From: Ryuthela nishihirai | Taxonomy: Eukaryota; Arthropoda; Arachnida; Araneae; Heptathelidae | DNA length: 64,000 nt | Assembly: GCA_038380435.1 (NCBI GenBank) | Contig: JAWZYU010000013.1 | Coordinates: forward strand, 13,467,901-13,531,900 | Reading direction: 5' to 3' | In this document: positions 60,133 to 64,000 of the stretch, in pieces | Layout of the letters: every line of letters starts with the position of its first letter | Numbering within the stretch: the first letter of the stretch is position 1 | The notes under the pieces: generated by a model | What the model saw: the letters and a program-made list of their open reading frames with translations, nothing else | Database searches by the model: none | Told to the model about the DNA's origin: nothing | Program-made: the position numbers and the translations under genes

Positions 60133-60420
60133 ATAAATAAATACCCCCTCAAGCAGCTGCTTGCCACAGAGGTCTGACAGGAGCCTGTCAGTTTATATGC
60201 CACAGTAGAAGGTCTGAGAAGATGGCAGGACCTCAGACAAAGAATAAAATAAATTACCTTGAAGCAGTTACTGTTCACAGAGGTCTCTCAGTTTAATACA
60301 CCATAGAAGAGATCTTTGAGATAGGCAAGACCTGAATAGAAAGACAACACAGACAAGTAATATCTTTGTCTCTTAACTTTGTCTCTTGGACCAGTAGCAA
60401 AGTAGCTTAATGTCATCCAT
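60133..60420 (-). mobile_element. SINE family 2, one good 3' part and one old copy
   Basis: 60133-60240 is nearly identical to the tails at 40604-40708 and 47868-47936. 60250-60420 is a second, much more diverged copy ending near 'ggaccagtagcaaagtag'. Confidence 0.78.
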
Positions 60421-61334
60421 AATGTTAAAATAGAAATTTCATTTGATCGGCCAACTGTTTCTCTGGGGAGTTCTGTTTCCCCAGTGGCTACTCGTATTCT
60501 CTACTAACTAATACATACTTTTCCTCATACAACGTCACATTTGACACTAATGTAATAGTATTATTTGTGATTTAAGGATTGGCACGCGCGTGTCTTGGCT
60601 GAAGACTTCCTACAGCCGTGTCCTAACAGATGTCCGAAGGATCCGCTACTCATCTCTGAGCCTATGGAGCCTTAATGAATTCAGTGAATTATCCCACTGT
60701 GTGCACTAAAGGGTCTCTGCTCTGTGGTAAATCAGTACTGCAACTTAACTCTGTTTAAAAGTGATTCGTTGAAAATATTTCTGTGCATTTCTGTTTTAAT
60801 TCAATAATCTCTTTATACAGTAAAGCAGTTATACAATTGATGTAAATTAACCATATTTCTGTAGTTTTCAGATATGGGAGTCATTGTATATCTTCCATAG
60901 GGTCAAAATGCACCTGAGCCAAGAAGTAAAAGTCACCATTTTGAGTTTATTTTTGAGGGGGAGGAATCTGTAAATAAAAATGATAAATTTGGTGACATCC
61001 CTTGTTCTGTTAGCACCAATCATCCCATGTCAGGCAATTGAATTTTAGGTCTATTTTTGCGAAACTTTTAGAATTCTTATGTTTTTAGCCACATTCAAAT
61101 GAGGTAATTACAAGTATCTGTTATTGAACAAATGGGAAAAAATGAGTGTCTTTAGTTATGTTTCTACATCACACCTTAATCCTTCCACCATACTCACTAA
61201 ATTCTTAGCGCATGTGAGCAATATGGTCTTGGTTGGGGTGTTTTATCATACAAAAGGTTAAATACACATTAACCAACCAATCTAGTGTAAGGAAGAGTTT
61301 GAGTATGCTGCTAAAAGGCAGAGTGGGGGTTAAC
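60421..61334. other. Non-coding stretch, nothing recognised
   Basis: No convincing exon for the missing septin C-terminus. 60578-60720 is GC-richer, but its readings do not resemble a septin coiled coil. Confidence 0.45.
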
Positions 61335-62090
61335 AGACAGAGCTATTGCGGAAAGCTATCATCAGGTGTTCCATACGATCTCATGATCTAATTTCTCAGG
61401 TGTTCCATACGATCTCGTGATCAACCACAAATTATGATGATGAACAGAGTGAAAAGCCTTTTTTTAAATCTACGAAGCAAGTAAATAGAGGTTTTTAAAA
61501 CTCGAAACATTTTTCAAGAATCTGCTGGATTGAAATAATTTGGCCTAATCATAATCTCCCCATCATATCGGAAACTGCATTGCTGAAGCAGAGTCTCAAC
61601 CAAATTTCAGTTAAGCATAATAATGCAAAGAATTCTGCACAATAATGCAGGCGGAGAAAGTAGACTGTCTCTGCAAGTATCAGAAGAACTGTCTAAAATC
61701 ATTCTTAAACAATTAATATAATATCGACCCTGTATTATTTCCTCAGGAATGCATCGACCATATATTCAACAGTTCAGTCAACTACATTACAACAGAACCC
61801 AGATCCCTCAACTGCGATAGCCGTGCTGACTTTATCTCTCAATACCTGCACAACATTCTGGTTTTTCGCATGCAAAATATTTACTCTCTGGTACAATTCT
61901 TTATTGTTTGGCTGTCTAAAAACGTCTCAGCCAGGATATATTAAGCAGAAGATCCTTATCGGATTTCCACTCATCCCTTAGAAGTTTATTAAGCTTTCTC
62001 TAATGCTATCTGTTGATCTCTGCAATATTTTATCAGAAATTAGCTGCATTCCTTATCATTTAAGGGATTCTGTCTCCTATGTGTCTTTTT
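61335..62090 (-). mobile_element. Old RTE fragment, RT and linker region
   Basis: Diverged minus-strand match to RTE copies 1 and 2, from 'gtgatcaaccacaaattatg' (61420) through 'catttttcaagaatctgc' (61507) to 'gaagtttattaagctttctc' (61981). No open reading. Confidence 0.78.
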
Positions 62091-62104
62091 ATATCCCCTC
62101 CAAA

Positions 62105-63987
62105 CAGGGGCGTAGCCATGGGGAGATGGGGGGAAGCTCCCCCCGAAGTAACTAGGAATTGACAAAATTCGAAGCGACTTCGTAAAATCTAGGTGAGTTG
62201 TGAAAATTTGTAATTTTTTTTTTTTGGAAAATTAAGGGGAGTTGTCAAAATCGAGGCAACTTGGAAAATCTAAGGAAGTTTGGAAAATGGAGAGACGGCA
62301 AAATTTAGAGCAGTTGGCAAAATTCGGAGTGACTTGGTAAAATCTTGGGGAATTGGCAAAATCGGGACAACTTGACAAAATCTTGAGGAGTTGGCAAAAT
62401 TCGAAGTGACTTGACAAAATCTTGGGGAGTTGACAAAATTCGGAGTGACTTGGCAAAATCGTGGGGAGTTGACAAAATTCAGGTGAGATGTAAAAATTGG
62501 GATATTTTTTTCTGTAAAATTATGGCGAGTTGGCAAAATCTAGGGACAGTTGGCAAAATTCGGAGTGACTTGGCAAAATCGTAGGGAGTTGGCAAAATTC
62601 AGATGAGATGTGGAGGTGAAATTCTTTCTTCGATTTTAGTCAAGTATCCTGAATTTTACAAACCCAATCCCAATTATCACAACTCGCCCTATTTTCCAAG
62701 TGGATTCGAATTTTGCCAACTGCCCTACATTCTGTTAAGTTTCCTCAATTTATCCAACACTCCATTTCACAAAACAAATCTCAATTTTCAGAACCCGCCT
62801 ATATTTTTACCAAGTGCATTCGAATATTGCCAACTATCTAGATTTTACCAACTCGCCGTAATTTTACAGAAAAAATTGCACTTTTTACATCTTTTCTGAA
62901 TTTGCCAAGCCACATCGAATTTTATCAACTCTCCTTAATTGCACAAGAAAGGCCCAATTTTCACAACTCCCCTAGATTTTGCCAAGAGTACTTGGTTTTT
63001 CCAACTCTCCTTAATTTCACAAAAACGATCCCAATTTTCACAAATTGCCCGTATTTTACCAAGTGGATTCGAAATTTGCCAACTCTCCTAGATATTGCGA
63101 AGCTGCCTCGATTTTACCAACACGCCATAATTTTACAGAAGAAAGATTGCAATTTTTACATCTCACCTGAATTTTGTCAACTCTCCACGATTTTGCCAAG
63201 TCACTCCGAATTTTGCCAACTGCCCCTAGTTTTTGCCAACTCGCCATAATTTTACAGAAAAAAAAATCAAAATTTTCACATCTCGCCTGAATTTTGCGAA
63301 CTCCTTATGATTTTTCGAAGTCATTCCGAATTTCGCCAACTGCCCCTAGTTTTTGCCAACTCCCTAAGTTTTGTCAACTCTCCTAGATTTTGCCAACTCG
63401 CCATAATTTTACAGAAAAAAAAATCCAAATTTTTACAGCTCACCTGAATTTTGGCAATTCCCCACGATTTTGCCAAGTCACTCCGAATTTTGTCAACTCC
63501 CCAAGATTTTACCAAGTCACTTCGAATTTTGCCAACTCCCCAAAATTCAAGTTGTCCCGATTTTGCCAACTCCCCAAGATTTTACCAAGTCACTCAGAAT
63601 ATTGTAGCGCGCCAGGCTCGTAATCTGTAGTTCCCAGGTTCGAGTCCCAGCTGGGTCAGCGTGGAGATTTATCTCCGCAAAATTCCCCGCCCTGCCCACG
63701 GTCAGTAGGGGACACCGATGGGCTTGGAAAGGCCGCCGTCCGTCGGATGGGACGTTAAGCCGTGGCCTGGTGTGCGGGAGAGACATACCCTGTGCACGTT
63801 AAAGAACACGCTGGATGGCCTTGACGGGAGACTACCATCTGTCTCCCAACAGCTGTTCCAGTGGGTCACCTCCCCCAATCCTTCTCTGAGCCTTCGGGGT
63901 CCATGTGACCTGGCCATTTAGCCCATGGTGTGCAAAAAAGTGCCGCTCAGAGGTAAAACAACCCAACCCAAACAACTCAGAATATTG
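62105..63987. repeat. Minisatellite in two opposed halves, perhaps inside a DNA transposon
   Basis: From 62190 to about 62620 the + strand carries repeats of 'gagttggcaaaat' with 'cggagtgacttgg' and 'gtaaaattatggcgag'. From about 62640 to 63600 the same units appear as the reverse complement ('ttttgccaactcgccataat', 'ccaagtcactccgaattttg'). The turn-over point is near 62630. The sequence 'caggggcgtagccatgg' at 62105 resembles the terminal repeat of hAT-like elements. The other end is beyond the window. Confidence 0.8.
63605..63974 (+). mobile_element. SINE family 1, young copy inside the opposed minisatellite
   Basis: Starts at 'tagcgcgccaggctcg' (the first ~25 bp of the head is missing) and runs to 'aaaacaacccaacccaaaca'. 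A perfect 13-bp target duplication, actcagaatattg, lies at 63592-63604 and 63975-63987. Only a few differences from 35441-35822. Confidence 0.95.
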
Positions 63988-64000
63988 CCAACTCACCTGT

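Noticed and set aside
60578..60720. Missing last septin exon
   Set aside because: Its readings contain stops and do not resemble the septin coiled coil. No acceptor in the required phase gives an IRRMQ-like sequence.

Overview
The window looks like non-coding-rich nuclear DNA from an invertebrate, most likely an arthropod and possibly a chelicerate. The evidence is spliced genes with GT-AG introns, many diverged transposable elements (RTE-type LINEs, tRNA-headed SINEs, hAT and mariner-type DNA elements) and very long minisatellites. Nothing prokaryotic or viral was recognised. The species cannot be named from sequence alone.

Two protein-coding genes are supported, both on the + strand. At the left edge (99-266) is one exon of an SLC6-type Na+/Cl- coupled transporter covering the last membrane segments. 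From 37283 to 59654 lie ten in-phase exons (984 nt, 328 codons) of a septin of the SEPT2 group, most like SEPT4/5 or Drosophila Sep1/Sep4. They run from just before the P-loop to the start of the C-terminal coiled coil. The first coding exon and the last exon(s) were not identified. The two genes are not functionally linked.

Layout. 1-5 kb: SLC6 exon, then a full-length RTE LINE (1189-4775, minus) inside an older dispersed repeat. 5-12 kb: a 4 x 59-bp array, promoter-like CRE/CCAAT clusters, a LINE ORF1-like relic, an RTE fragment split by a SINE, and a 5 x 142-bp array. 12.4-20.5 kb: an 8-kb array of a ~57-bp unit (about 140 copies) with nested 907-bp and ~740-bp duplications. 20.5-37 kb: two CpG-rich blocks, a pyrimidine-rich degenerate minisatellite, many copies of a ~370-bp tRNA-headed SINE, a LINE inside a SINE, and a 31-bp minisatellite that starts at the tail of a truncated RTE copy. 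37-60 kb: the septin gene, whose introns hold a hAT-type element nested in a MITE, decayed RTE copies, a 30-bp array next to a splice acceptor, another 18 x 30-bp array, a second full-length RTE copy (49923-53511) and a mariner-like pseudogene. 60-64 kb: a hAT-type MITE, a second SINE family, a decayed RTE copy, and a minisatellite whose two halves face each other, starting near a possible transposon terminus and carrying a young SINE.

The most unusual signals are structural. Three unrelated tandem arrays (59, 142 and ~57 bp) show the same A-B-A-B alternation of unit types. A branch-point-like motif is amplified just upstream of a septin splice acceptor. An inverted minisatellite lies at the right edge. 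Many insertions can be ordered in time from their target-site duplications. I did not find a convincing new multi-gene system.
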